A stretch of 26,016 nt of DNA from a virus, in IMG/VR virus record IMGVR_UViG_3300038441_000378, positions 1 to 26,016 of that record; one strand, written 5' to 3'. Positions 1 to 5,882 of this stretch are shown here, in pieces (the first letter of the stretch is position 1; each line of letters begins with the position of its first letter). Made by a program: the position numbers and the translations under genes. The notes below the pieces were generated by a model, which had not been told where the DNA came from, did not search any database, and saw nothing but the letters and a program-made list of their open reading frames with translations.

Positions 1-281
1 CGAAGACCTCGAAGAACGAAGAGCGCAAAGTGAAGCTGGAAACCCAGCAACACATGGATAACCTGGAACGTTGGGTTATCAACAACACCGGTGACGGCAA
101 TCGCAACAATATGCTGCTCCGTTTCGCCACTATCCTGGTGGACGCCGGCTTTGACGCCAATCCAGTAATGGAAAAGGTCATCGCGCTCAATCAGAAGCTG
201 CCAGACAAGCTTGATGAGATGGAAATCATGACAACCATCATGAAGACCGTTAACAAGCGCATCATGGCGCGTGTAGCGTAA
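1..281 (+). CDS. DNA primase, C-terminal fragment (gene enters from the left edge)
   Basis: The reading frame is open from base 3 to a TAA at 279-281, so this is the 3' end of a longer gene. An in-frame GTG at 30 is only an internal valine candidate. The visible ~92 residues include a segment (G-D-G-N-R-N-N-M, then L-R-F-A, V-D-A-G-F, A-L-N-Q) that resembles primase C-terminal (PriCT) helical domains found at the end of phage and plasmid primases. The primase starts primer synthesis at the phage fork. The following genes (ATPase, SSB) are the neighbours expected for a primase in N4-like phages. A rho-independent terminator follows at once. The family call rests on a short segment and context; the polymerase and zinc domains lie outside the window. 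Confidence 0.6.
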   Translation, partial: KTSKNEERKVKLETQQHMDNLERWVINNTGDGNRNNMLLRFATILVDAGFDANPVMEKVIALNQKLPDKLDEMEIMTTIMKTVNKRIMARVA

Positions 282-285
282 ATAG

Positions 286-306
286 GCCCCCATCCGGGGG
301 CTTTTT
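286..306 (+). terminator. Rho-independent terminator after the primase gene
   Basis: A perfect 6-bp GC stem (GCCCCC 286-291 with GGGGGC 296-301, loop ATCC) is followed by five T (302-306), starting 5 bases after the primase stop codon. Confidence 0.85.
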
Positions 307-326
307 CGATTTCAAAGGAGGACTGT

Positions 327-1055
327 ATGTCCAAAGGCATCAATGACCATCTGGTCCTGGTTTGTGGCCCCTCGGCCTCGGGTAAATCCGCGTCGTTGCG
401 CAACCTGAAGAACCCAGAGTCGGTCATGTACCTCAACTGCGAAGCTGGCAAGCGATTGCCCTTTCGCACCAAGTTCAAGTACGACCTGACCATCACCAAC
501 CCGCATCAACTCGACCAGGCGTTCGCCAAAGCCGAGGATGACCCGGAAGTTAAGGTGATCATCGTCGACACCCTCACTTTCTTGCTGGACATGTACGTCA
601 GCAAGTTCGTGAAGCCTGCTGCCGACGGCCGCAAGGCCTGGGGCGATTTCGCGGAATACTTCCGCCATGTGATGCAGGATCTGGTGGCCAACAGCTCCAA
701 GATCGTCATCTTCACCGCTCACACCCTCACCAAGCTCAATGAGAAAGAAATGGTGATGGAAACCGCGGTGCCGGTAGCCGGGTCGTTGAAAAACAACGGT
801 ATCGAGGCGTGGTTCTCCATTGTCATCGCTACCACCAAGCTGACCTTGAATGACGAGGTCAAAGAACACGATATGCTGAAGATCACCGAGCGTGAGCGCC
901 TGGTGGGCTACAAGCACGTGTTCCAAACCCAGATCACCAAGGAAACGGTCAATAGCCGTATCCGCGGCCCTATGGGCCTCTGGGACGAGCACGAAACCTA
1001 CATGGATAATGATATCCAGTTGGTCATCGACCGTCTCCAGGAATTCTACGACTGA
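327..1055 (+). CDS. P-loop ATPase, RecA/Sak4-like recombination protein
   Basis: The 242-aa protein has a Walker A motif at residues 14-21 (GPSASGKS) and a Walker B strand ending at Asp81 (VKVIIVDT), followed by a sensor-like strand (KIVIFTAHT). This is the minimal RecA-like core seen in Sak4-type single-strand-annealing ATPases and in the ATPase beside the SSB gene of N4-like phages. It probably acts on single-stranded DNA in phage recombination or replication together with the SSB encoded next. The start ATG at 327 has a strong Shine-Dalgarno (AAAGGAGG at 314-321). The gene stands between two hairpin terminators, so it may be expressed separately from its neighbours. The ATPase fold is clear; the Sak4 assignment is inferred from size and context. 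Confidence 0.75.
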   Translation: MSKGINDHLVLVCGPSASGKSASLRNLKNPESVMYLNCEAGKRLPFRTKFKYDLTITNPHQLDQAFAKAEDDPEVKVIIVDTLTFLLDMYVSKFVKPAADGRKAWGDFAEYFRHVMQDLVANSSKIVIFTAHTLTKLNEKEMVMETAVPVAGSLKNNGIEAWFSIVIATTKLTLNDEVKEHDMLKITERERLVGYKHVFQTQITKETVNSRIRGPMGLWDEHETYMDNDIQLVIDRLQEFYD

Positions 1056-1057
1056 TT

Positions 1058-1086
1058 GCGCCCCTCCGGGCGCTTCTGCGCTTTTT
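1058..1086 (+). terminator. Hairpin terminator after the ATPase gene
   Basis: GCGCCC (1058-1063) pairs with GGGCGC (1068-1073), loop CTCC. A second overlapping hairpin, GCGC (1070-1073) with GCGC (1078-1081), is followed directly by TTTTT (1082-1086). The two hairpins exclude each other. Confidence 0.65.
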
Positions 1087-1116
1087 GTAAACAAAACCCC
1101 ACATAGGTAAAGAAAA

Positions 1117-1857
1117 ATGTCCCTGAACCCATTCGCAGCAGCCAAAGCCCTCGAAAACGAAAAAGTCGGTGGCGAAGAGCGTGACAGCCTGGGTGGCGGC
1201 TTCCTGCTGCCTTCCAACAGCTACGACATGACCATCACCGCCTTCTGGGCCGGTAAGTATGACTCCGGCGCTGGTTTCGTCGAGCTGCACGCTGAAACCG
1301 TCGATGGCAAGAAGTACAAGCTGCGTGAGTGCACCAGCAACAAGAACGGCGACAACTTCTACGAGAAGGACGGCGAGAAGAACTTCCTGCCTGGCTTCAA
1401 CAAGATGAACAGCGTTGCCCTGCTGGCCAGCCGTAAAGGCCTGGCCGATGGCGACTGGCAGATGAAGACCATCAAGGTCTGGAACAAGGACGCCAGCGCC
1501 GAGCTGCCGACCGAAGTTGCCATGAACATGTCCGTGGTCGGCAAGAAGATCACCCTGGGCATCCTGGAAGTCGAAGTCAACAAGACCGTCAAGAACGAAG
1601 CCACCGGCAAGTACGACCCGATTGCCGAAACCCGCGTCGAGAACCAACTCGACAAGGTGTTCGACTTCGAATCGAAGAAGACCATCGCCGAATTCCGCGC
1701 CAAGGCCGAAAACGCTCAGTTCCACGGTGACTGGGTCGCCAAGTACGCCGGCCAGAAACAGAACCGCGTGAAGACCACTGGCCTGGCCCAGGGCGGTGCG
1801 AATTCGGCCGCTGCCGGCGCTGCCGGCGGCAAGCCAGTCGACGACCTGTTCGGCTAA
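1117..1857 (+). CDS. ssb: Single-stranded DNA-binding protein (N4 gp45-type SSB)
   Basis: This 246-aa protein has a beta-rich N-terminal two thirds, a low-complexity Gly/Ala linker (about residues 222-238) and the C-terminal tip PVDDLFG. That acidic plus Phe tail is typical of SSBs, which use it to recruit partners. In N4 the SSB protects replicating DNA and also activates host sigma-70 RNA polymerase at late promoters, so the leftward virion genes in this window are plausible targets. The length is close to N4 SSB (about 265 aa), and it lies after an ATPase and a primase as in N4. The start ATG at 1117 has only a weak purine-rich ribosome site. Its stop overlaps the next start by one base. 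The OB fold itself is inferred, not directly read. Confidence 0.75.
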   Translation: MSLNPFAAAKALENEKVGGEERDSLGGGFLLPSNSYDMTITAFWAGKYDSGAGFVELHAETVDGKKYKLRECTSNKNGDNFYEKDGEKNFLPGFNKMNSVALLASRKGLADGDWQMKTIKVWNKDASAELPTEVAMNMSVVGKKITLGILEVEVNKTVKNEATGKYDPIAETRVENQLDKVFDFESKKTIAEFRAKAENAQFHGDWVAKYAGQKQNRVKTTGLAQGGANSAAAGAAGGKPVDDLFG

Positions 1858-2183
1858 TGTTCTCGGTTCAGGACCTCCTGAACCGGCTGCCAGCTGTTGG
1901 CAGACCCAGTAAGTGCCGGGTGTGCGTAGTTACGCACCAACCCGGCCGTTTAGGCGGCACTCCCGGCGTTGATATCAAAGGTGTCAACCTGGGGTTCGAC
2001 TGGGACGCTAACCGCGTGCTGCTGGTCCCTGAACAGGACATCATCCCCATTGATTCGCGCGACGCGCAGGCGATCACCGCCGAAGCCAAGAAGGTGAATT
2101 CACCGGCTGGCTACGCGGCGTACAAGCGGATCATGCAACTCGAAGCACAACTGAAGGAGCACGGCATTGTCCCTGCAGACTGA
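1857..2183 (+). CDS. Conserved-looking small protein of unknown function
   Basis: This 108-aa protein is not recognised. It contains a Cys-x2-Cys pair (residues 20 and 23), a short beta-type stretch (residues 39-59, with GVNLGFDWD and RVLLVPE) and a helical C-terminus. The ATG at 1857 uses the A of the SSB stop codon (TAATG), so it is translationally coupled to the SSB and probably made with it. Its 3' end overlaps the next gene by 17 bases. The tight packing inside the replication block suggests a DNA-metabolism or regulatory accessory role, but nothing in the sequence proves this. Confidence 0.6.
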   Translation: MFSVQDLLNRLPAVGRPSKCRVCVVTHQPGRLGGTPGVDIKGVNLGFDWDANRVLLVPEQDIIPIDSRDAQAITAEAKKVNSPAGYAAYKRIMQLEAQLKEHGIVPAD

Positions 2184-2724
2184 ACAAGAACAGGAAGAAC
2201 GCCTGAAGGCCATGGGCCTGACTGCGAAGCGCGTCACCCCGGAAATGCTGGACAGTATGATCAAGTCGAAAGACTTCGTCCTGCAACCCTGCAAGACGGT
2301 GATGATCTGTACCCTCACCCTGCACAATGGCTTCAAGCTGTTCGGTATCAACACCACTGTTGATCCGGCCAACTTCAAGCTGGAGCTGGCAGAAGAGTAT
2401 AGCTTCAACGATGCGCGCAATCAGCTGTGGCCGTATGCCGGCTTCCTATTGGCCGAAGACAGCTACCGCGGCAATGCGCCGCTGACCGAAGAACAGCGCA
2501 AGCTGCCGGACCACATCCAGCGTGTGATCATGGAATTCTTCCAGCTGAACGCTCGCCTGGCCGGCCTGTCCGCCTTCCTCAACCAGTTCGCCACCCTGGA
2601 CGAAGCTGCCGCCGCTGAAACCGGCGTATCGCCTGAAGAGATCCTGGATCTCAAGGCGCAGGAAGGCATCATGGTCAAGTACGCCGAAGTGCTGCGCCGC
2701 CGTCTCGAACGCGCCGGCGTTTAA
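2167..2724 (+). CDS. Phage protein of the N4 gp49 / Sf6 gene 66 family
   Basis: This 185-aa protein contains the pattern of the phage gp49/gp66 family: a strand with C-T-L-T-L-H-N-G-F (residues 48-56), D-P-A-N-F (66-70) and A-R-N-Q-L-W-P-Y-A-G-F-L-L (83-95). The family is widespread in podoviruses and its molecular role is unknown. The start is TTG at 2167, chosen because AAGGAG (2154-2159) lies 7 bases upstream and no better start exists. It overlaps the preceding gene by 17 bases. Relative to N4, where gp49 lies next to the virion polymerase gene, it is here separated from that gene by about 4.9 kb. The C-terminal half is helical and charged. Confidence 0.75.
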   Translation: MSLQTEQEQEERLKAMGLTAKRVTPEMLDSMIKSKDFVLQPCKTVMICTLTLHNGFKLFGINTTVDPANFKLELAEEYSFNDARNQLWPYAGFLLAEDSYRGNAPLTEEQRKLPDHIQRVIMEFFQLNARLAGLSAFLNQFATLDEAAAAETGVSPEEILDLKAQEGIMVKYAEVLRRRLERAGV

Positions 2725-2728
2725 GGCC

Positions 2729-3280
2729 TTGGCCATCCTCAACGTACTTGGGTTGGACCCAAGCCTACGCAACTGGGGGCTGGCCGCTGGGAAGCTGGAT
2801 ACGGAGACAGGCGAGGTGGATATCCGCCGCCTGGACGTATTCCGCATCCCTGAACCCACGGGCAAAAACATCAGGGCAAACTCGAAAGACCTGGCCATAG
2901 CCACCGGTCTCTTCAAGGCGGTCTATCCTTATATGAAGGCCGCGAACCTTTGTTTCGCTGAAGTGCCCTATGGCAGCAAGTCTGCCCGGGGCATGGTCTC
3001 ATATGCGGTATCCGTAGCCTTACTGGGGGCAGCGCGTGCACTCGACGCGCCGTTTCTGGAAGTGTCACCTCTGGAAGTCAAGTTGTGTTCCGTGGGTGTA
3101 AAGACAGCCACCAAAGCTGAAATGATCGAGTGGGCCATGACCAAATTCCCGAATGCCCCATGGCCGTATCACAACGGGAAACTGAACGCATCGTTGGCCG
3201 AACACATGGCCGACGCCTGCGCAGCGATTCACGCCGGGTTAAACACCCAAGTTTACCAACAACTCGCCGCTATGCGGTAA
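2729..3280 (+). CDS. RuvC-like Holliday junction resolvase / RNase H-fold nuclease
   Basis: This 183-aa protein begins with a beta strand ending in the catalytic-type motif GLDPSLRNWG (Asp10). It continues with a strand ending at Glu78 (CFAEVPYG) and has a C-terminal helix with E-H-M-A-D-A (Glu158, Asp162). This is the order and spacing of acidic residues in the RuvC-like RNase H superfamily, which cut branched DNA using two metal ions. It would resolve recombination or replication intermediates before packaging. The start must be TTG at 2729, because later Met codons would remove Asp10. No good Shine-Dalgarno is visible, and the upstream stop lies only 4 bases away, so coupled translation is likely. 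Nuclease activity is inferred from motifs. Confidence 0.75.
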   Translation: MAILNVLGLDPSLRNWGLAAGKLDTETGEVDIRRLDVFRIPEPTGKNIRANSKDLAIATGLFKAVYPYMKAANLCFAEVPYGSKSARGMVSYAVSVALLGAARALDAPFLEVSPLEVKLCSVGVKTATKAEMIEWAMTKFPNAPWPYHNGKLNASLAEHMADACAAIHAGLNTQVYQQLAAMR

Positions 3281-3294
3281 AGGAGCAACAACAC

Positions 3295-3699
3295 ATGAAA
3301 CTGACTCTGGGCCACGACGACATCATCGCCGGTATCTGCATGCTGCTGGAATCCAAAGGCATGACCGCCTTCTCCCCGGAAGTGGTCGAAGCCAAGTTCA
3401 CCCAGTCGCGTAAAGAAGGCACCCTGTCCGTCGAGCTGGACACCAACCCGGCGCCGAAGACCGAAGACGCGCCCAAGGCCCCGGTAGCTGAAACCAAGCC
3501 CGAAGCTGCCGCACAACAGTCGGCCACCAAGGACGGCGAGCAAGCCGCAGCTGAAGCCAAGCCGAACGGCGAGACCCAGGCGGAAGTGGAAAAGGCCGCC
3601 GAGCCTGCGCCTGAAGTGCAGACCGAAGCCCCAGCCACTGCCGCCGCAACCACCGAAGCCGCGGCCGCCGGCGGCGACGACGACAACCTGTTCGGCTAA
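3295..3699 (+). CDS. Acidic Ala/Glu/Pro-rich protein with SSB-like C-terminal tip
   Basis: This 134-aa protein has an ordered-looking N-terminus of about 50 residues (starting MKLTLGHDDIIAGICMLLESKG), followed by about 75 residues of low-complexity Ala, Glu, Pro, Thr and Lys. It ends in GGDDDNLFG, nearly the same tip as the SSB of this phage. The ATG at 3295 has AAAGGAG 9 bases upstream. The longer upstream ORF in this frame lies inside the nuclease gene and is not used. The tail suggests it may bind the same partners as the SSB, or mimic it. No family is recognised and the function is unknown. Confidence 0.65.
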   Translation: MKLTLGHDDIIAGICMLLESKGMTAFSPEVVEAKFTQSRKEGTLSVELDTNPAPKTEDAPKAPVAETKPEAAAQQSATKDGEQAAAEAKPNGETQAEVEKAAEPAPEVQTEAPATAAATTEAAAAGGDDDNLFG

Positions 3700-3709
3700 G
3701 GCGTAAACC

Positions 3710-4162
3710 ATGGACCGCAACAAGAAGCAGCATTGGTTCCTGTTGTCGTTCATGGTGCCTGTACCTGGTTCGTGGCAGCCGGCCAGCCTCACGGTTGGCC
3801 GGCCGACCAAGGTAATGCAAAGCGTCGCGATGGAAGCTGCCCGGGACCAGCACGGTTTCCCGGCCAGCACCATCGTTACAGGCGTAAGCTACCTGGGTTA
3901 CGCCAGTGCCCACCAGATGCAAGGCACCAGCGACGAACAGCTGCTGACCAAGGTCAGTGAAGAGTTCCGTCAGGGCATGCGTGCCGCGGTACTCGGTCAA
4001 TCTGGCCAAACGGTCAGCAACCCCTATACAGGCGCCAGCGTGGAAAACGCGAACGTGAAAGCGCAGGAGTGGGATGCTGGTTTCCGTGAGGTAACCGGTG
4101 CGACTCGGGATATTGAAAGTCTCCAACAAGCTGCTGTAGACGAGTTCATCGAAGGGCAGTAA
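3710..4162 (+). CDS. Unknown protein with a ribosome-modulation-factor-like C-terminal segment
   Basis: The N-terminal half of this 150-aa protein (residues 1-75) is not recognised. Residues 85-128 follow the pattern of ribosome modulation factor (RMF): F-R-Q-G-M-R-A-A-x2-G-Q-S, then N-P-Y, then A-Q-E-W-D-A-G-F-R-E. In Escherichia coli RMF the comparable landmarks are G-Y-x-A-G-x2-G-R-S, C-P-Y, and S-Q-W-L-G-G-W-R-E. RMF binds 30S subunits and drives 100S dimer formation. A phage copy could affect host translation, or the motif may be reused in a phage protein. The ATG at 3710 has a weak AAGG site. This is the last gene before a long gene-free region. Confidence 0.6.
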   Translation: MDRNKKQHWFLLSFMVPVPGSWQPASLTVGRPTKVMQSVAMEAARDQHGFPASTIVTGVSYLGYASAHQMQGTSDEQLLTKVSEEFRQGMRAAVLGQSGQTVSNPYTGASVENANVKAQEWDAGFREVTGATRDIESLQQAAVDEFIEGQ

Positions 4163-4253
4163 TCACCCCGTGGAGCCAACCACGTAAATAAACCCGACTA
4201 CCTCCTACTTACTGGCTTAGCGTCCGCAAAGCGGCAGCATCCTGCAGTAGAGG

Positions 4254-4347
4254 CAGTATCGGTAGTTGCACTGTCTATTAAGGCTAACCGGGAGCACGGA
4301 TAGCCCCGATGTAGCGCAGTTAGCGGTCAGTGCAACTACCGATACTG
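4254..4347. repeat. 20-bp perfect inverted repeat
   Basis: 4254-4273 is the exact reverse complement of 4328-4347. The 54-base spacer contains its own hairpin (4282-4305). A perfect repeat of this length outside a gene points to a strong RNA stem within region A; a protein-binding palindrome is less likely with such a long spacer. Confidence 0.9.
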
Positions 4348-4562
4348 GTTGGATGGCCCAAAGGCCACGGGTAAGCGTTGTTTAATCGCCCTGGGAAGAC
4401 CACTTCACGGAATGGTGTAGATGTTAGTACCAAGGCAGCAAACTGCTGTCTGAAACCCAGCTATCCCCGCAGTAAAGCGGTGCTAATTAAACTTGAGTGG
4501 ATATTGTGTTCACTGGTGGGGCCACTCGAAAATAAACCCCCTAAGAGACCAATTGTTGTATG

Positions 4563-4660
4563 TCTCAAACCAGGATTCGAACCTGGCATAGTGGTAAGAG
4601 GCAAAACCTCGGATTGTTGCTGCTGGAAAACTCTACAAAGAATTACTAAAGACTTTGAGG
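4563..4660 (-). other. tRNA-like T-arm and acceptor-like stem (non-canonical)
   Basis: Read on the minus strand, CCAGG, the T-loop TTCGAAT and CCTGG form a perfect T-arm (4586-4570). It is followed without a gap by TTTGAG, which pairs with CTCAAA at 4659-4654 as an acceptor stem would. No convincing anticodon arm lies between them, and the total of about 98 bases is long for a tRNA. Because the element is nearly palindromic it can also fold on the plus strand as part of RNA A. Confidence 0.35.
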
Positions 4661-4760
4661 CCCAACGCGGGATAACCAAGCGCTGCTTCGTGCGCCCCTC
4701 AAACCTTAATTGCCGCTTTAACCGCACTACGGCAATATAAATAATCAGTGTGGCGGTCAA

Positions 4761-4778
4761 GGGTGTATCTAGACACCC
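4761..4778 (+). promoter_or_regulatory. Hairpin in the leader of the membrane/SPFH cassette
   Basis: GGGTGT (4761-4766) and ACACCC (4773-4778) form a 6-bp stem with loop ATCTAG. It ends 12 bases before the ribosome-binding GGGAG (4791-4795) of the next gene. It could protect the 5' end of a processed message or separate RNA A from the coding message; its role is inferred. Confidence 0.45.
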
Positions 4779-4801
4779 AACCTATTAACAGGGAGTGCTA
4801 C

Positions 4802-5053
4802 ATGCGTAAACAAGGTATGAACCCCCACAAGATCGTAGCTTGGTCGATTCTGTTGTTTATCTACGGATTTGCAACTGCCGCCCTGCTCGGTTCCGCAGTA
4901 CCGCAGTTGTTGTCTGCTGACGACACTTCGATGGTAATTGCGGGTGTGTGCGCAGTCTTCTTTTGGGGACTGGTCACTTATTACATGGGGGCGATGATTC
5001 ACAAAGCCCGAAACAAAACCAACACAAGGAAACGTCGCAATGCGCGTTCGTAA
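4802..5053 (+). CDS. Small two-helix membrane protein
   Basis: This 83-aa protein has two predicted membrane helices (residues 11-36 and 43-66) joined by a short loop with Asp residues. The C-terminal tail is strongly basic (residues 67-83), giving an expected N-in/C-in topology. The ATG at 4802 was chosen over an upstream GTG at 4748 because GGGAG (4791-4795) lies 6 bases before it. The last 14 bases overlap the SPFH lipoprotein gene, so the two are probably co-translated and may work together at the inner membrane. The shape is compatible with a small holin or a superinfection/membrane factor, but holin genes of N4-like phages usually lie elsewhere, so no function is assigned. Confidence 0.65.
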   Translation: MRKQGMNPHKIVAWSILLFIYGFATAALLGSAVPQLLSADDTSMVIAGVCAVFFWGLVTYYMGAMIHKARNKTNTRKRRNARS

Positions 5054-5882
5054 CATTCTTGGTGCACTGGCCGTCGGCCTCGCGTGCATCGCTGCAACCG
5101 GCTGCATGCCACAGAAAGTGTCGCCAGGTGAGGTTGGCGTACTGGTTTCTACCGTAGGTAGCGACAAGGGCGTCCAGATGAAGCCGGCCAAATCGGGCTG
5201 GAATATCGTCGGGTTCACCGAGAACCTGTACACCTTCAAGACCTTCGACCAGAATAAAGACCTGGGCAAGGTTTCGTTCAGTGACGCCGACGGCGCCCGC
5301 CTGACCGCCACCATCGGTGTGACGGCCTACGCGGAGCAAGACGCAGCACCGAAGCTGTTCCTCAAGTACCGCAAGGACTTGGACGGCATCATCGAAACCA
5401 ACATGGTCCAAGTGCTGAAGACGGCCTTCGCCAATGAAGCCAGTAAAGTGAAAGTGGACGCGATCTACGGCGCCGGCCAGGAAGAATTCCTGACGCGGGT
5501 GCGCGAGCGTGTACATGCCCACTTTGCCGAGCACGGCCTGATCCTGACCAACCTCTACCTGCTGGATTCGCTGGAGCTGCCGGATACGGTACGCGAACAG
5601 CTGAACAAGAAGGTGGAAGCCAACCAGATCACCGACCGTCTGAAGAACGAAGAAGCGCAGGCCGTAGCCATCGCAGCCAAGCAACGTGCTGAAGCTGAAG
5701 GTGACAAAGCCGCCGCTATCCTGCGTGCTGAAGGCCAGGCCCAGGCCATCGAAACCATCGGTGAAGCCATGCGCCGCAACCCCCAGTACATCGAACTGAA
5801 GAAGGTCGAAACCTGGAAGGGTGATGTGCCGACCACACTGGTCACTGACGGTGGCGCGAATACGCTGCTGCCGTTGAAGTAA
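5040..5882 (+). CDS. SPFH (band 7/prohibitin-like) domain lipoprotein
   Basis: This 280-aa protein starts with a basic N-terminus, a hydrophobic segment (residues 6-19) and A-A-T-G-C22, a near-standard lipobox, so Cys22 is the likely lipidated residue. Residues ~27-185 follow the SPFH pattern: V-S-P-G-E-V-G-V-L-V, a beta-rich middle, then V-R-E-R-V-H and a strand leading to L-E-L-P-D-T-V-R. Residues ~187-245 form a long Ala/Glu/Gln-rich coiled coil, as in HflC, prohibitin and stomatin. Such proteins assemble in membrane rings that control proteases or membrane domains. AAGGAA lies 8 bases before the ATG at 5040. The gene overlaps the small membrane protein gene by 14 bases and is flanked on both sides by candidate structured RNAs. 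Its phage role is unknown. Confidence 0.8.
   Translation: MRVRNILGALAVGLACIAATGCMPQKVSPGEVGVLVSTVGSDKGVQMKPAKSGWNIVGFTENLYTFKTFDQNKDLGKVSFSDADGARLTATIGVTAYAEQDAAPKLFLKYRKDLDGIIETNMVQVLKTAFANEASKVKVDAIYGAGQEEFLTRVRERVHAHFAEHGLILTNLYLLDSLELPDTVREQLNKKVEANQITDRLKNEEAQAVAIAAKQRAEAEGDKAAAILRAEGQAQAIETIGEAMRRNPQYIELKKVETWKGDVPTTLVTDGGANTLLPLK

Larger units (their letters stand above)
4163..4790 (+). ncRNA. Candidate large structured non-coding RNA A (gene-free region)
   Basis: There is no credible gene in about 640 bases. The stretch is rich in paired segments. A perfect 20-bp long-range stem joins 4254-4273 and 4328-4347. Inside it is a hairpin, GGCTA (4282-4286)/TAGCC (4301-4305), with a CCG/CGG extension. 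A three-way-junction-like unit is closed by CTGGG (4391-4395)/CCCAG (4456-4460), with arms 4399-4416 and 4434-4450. Other hairpins lie at 4169-4184, 4354-4367, 4467-4480, 4495-4527 and 4570-4586. The boundaries are those of the gap, and no promoter was proven. The size is in the range of large phage-associated RNAs such as ROOL, but I cannot assign it to a known family. Confidence 0.5.

Noticed and set aside
312-1725. Leftward frames opposite the ATPase and SSB genes (312-1217 and 1024-1725)
   Set aside because: The plus-strand genes have Walker motifs, an SSB tail and good starts; the leftward frames cross two terminators and have no recognisable content.
4304-4366. tRNA A-box-like TAGCGCAGTTAGCGG after CCCCGAT
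   Set aside because: It resembles the start of a tRNA but there is no matching 3' acceptor, T-arm or anticodon arm, and the following bases belong to the 20-bp inverted repeat.
4378-4740. A 120-codon rightward open frame in region A, and a 99-codon leftward one (4461-4760)
   Set aside because: Non-ATG start, no ribosome site, Cys/Arg-rich random-looking product, and it spans paired RNA segments. The gap is better explained as RNA.
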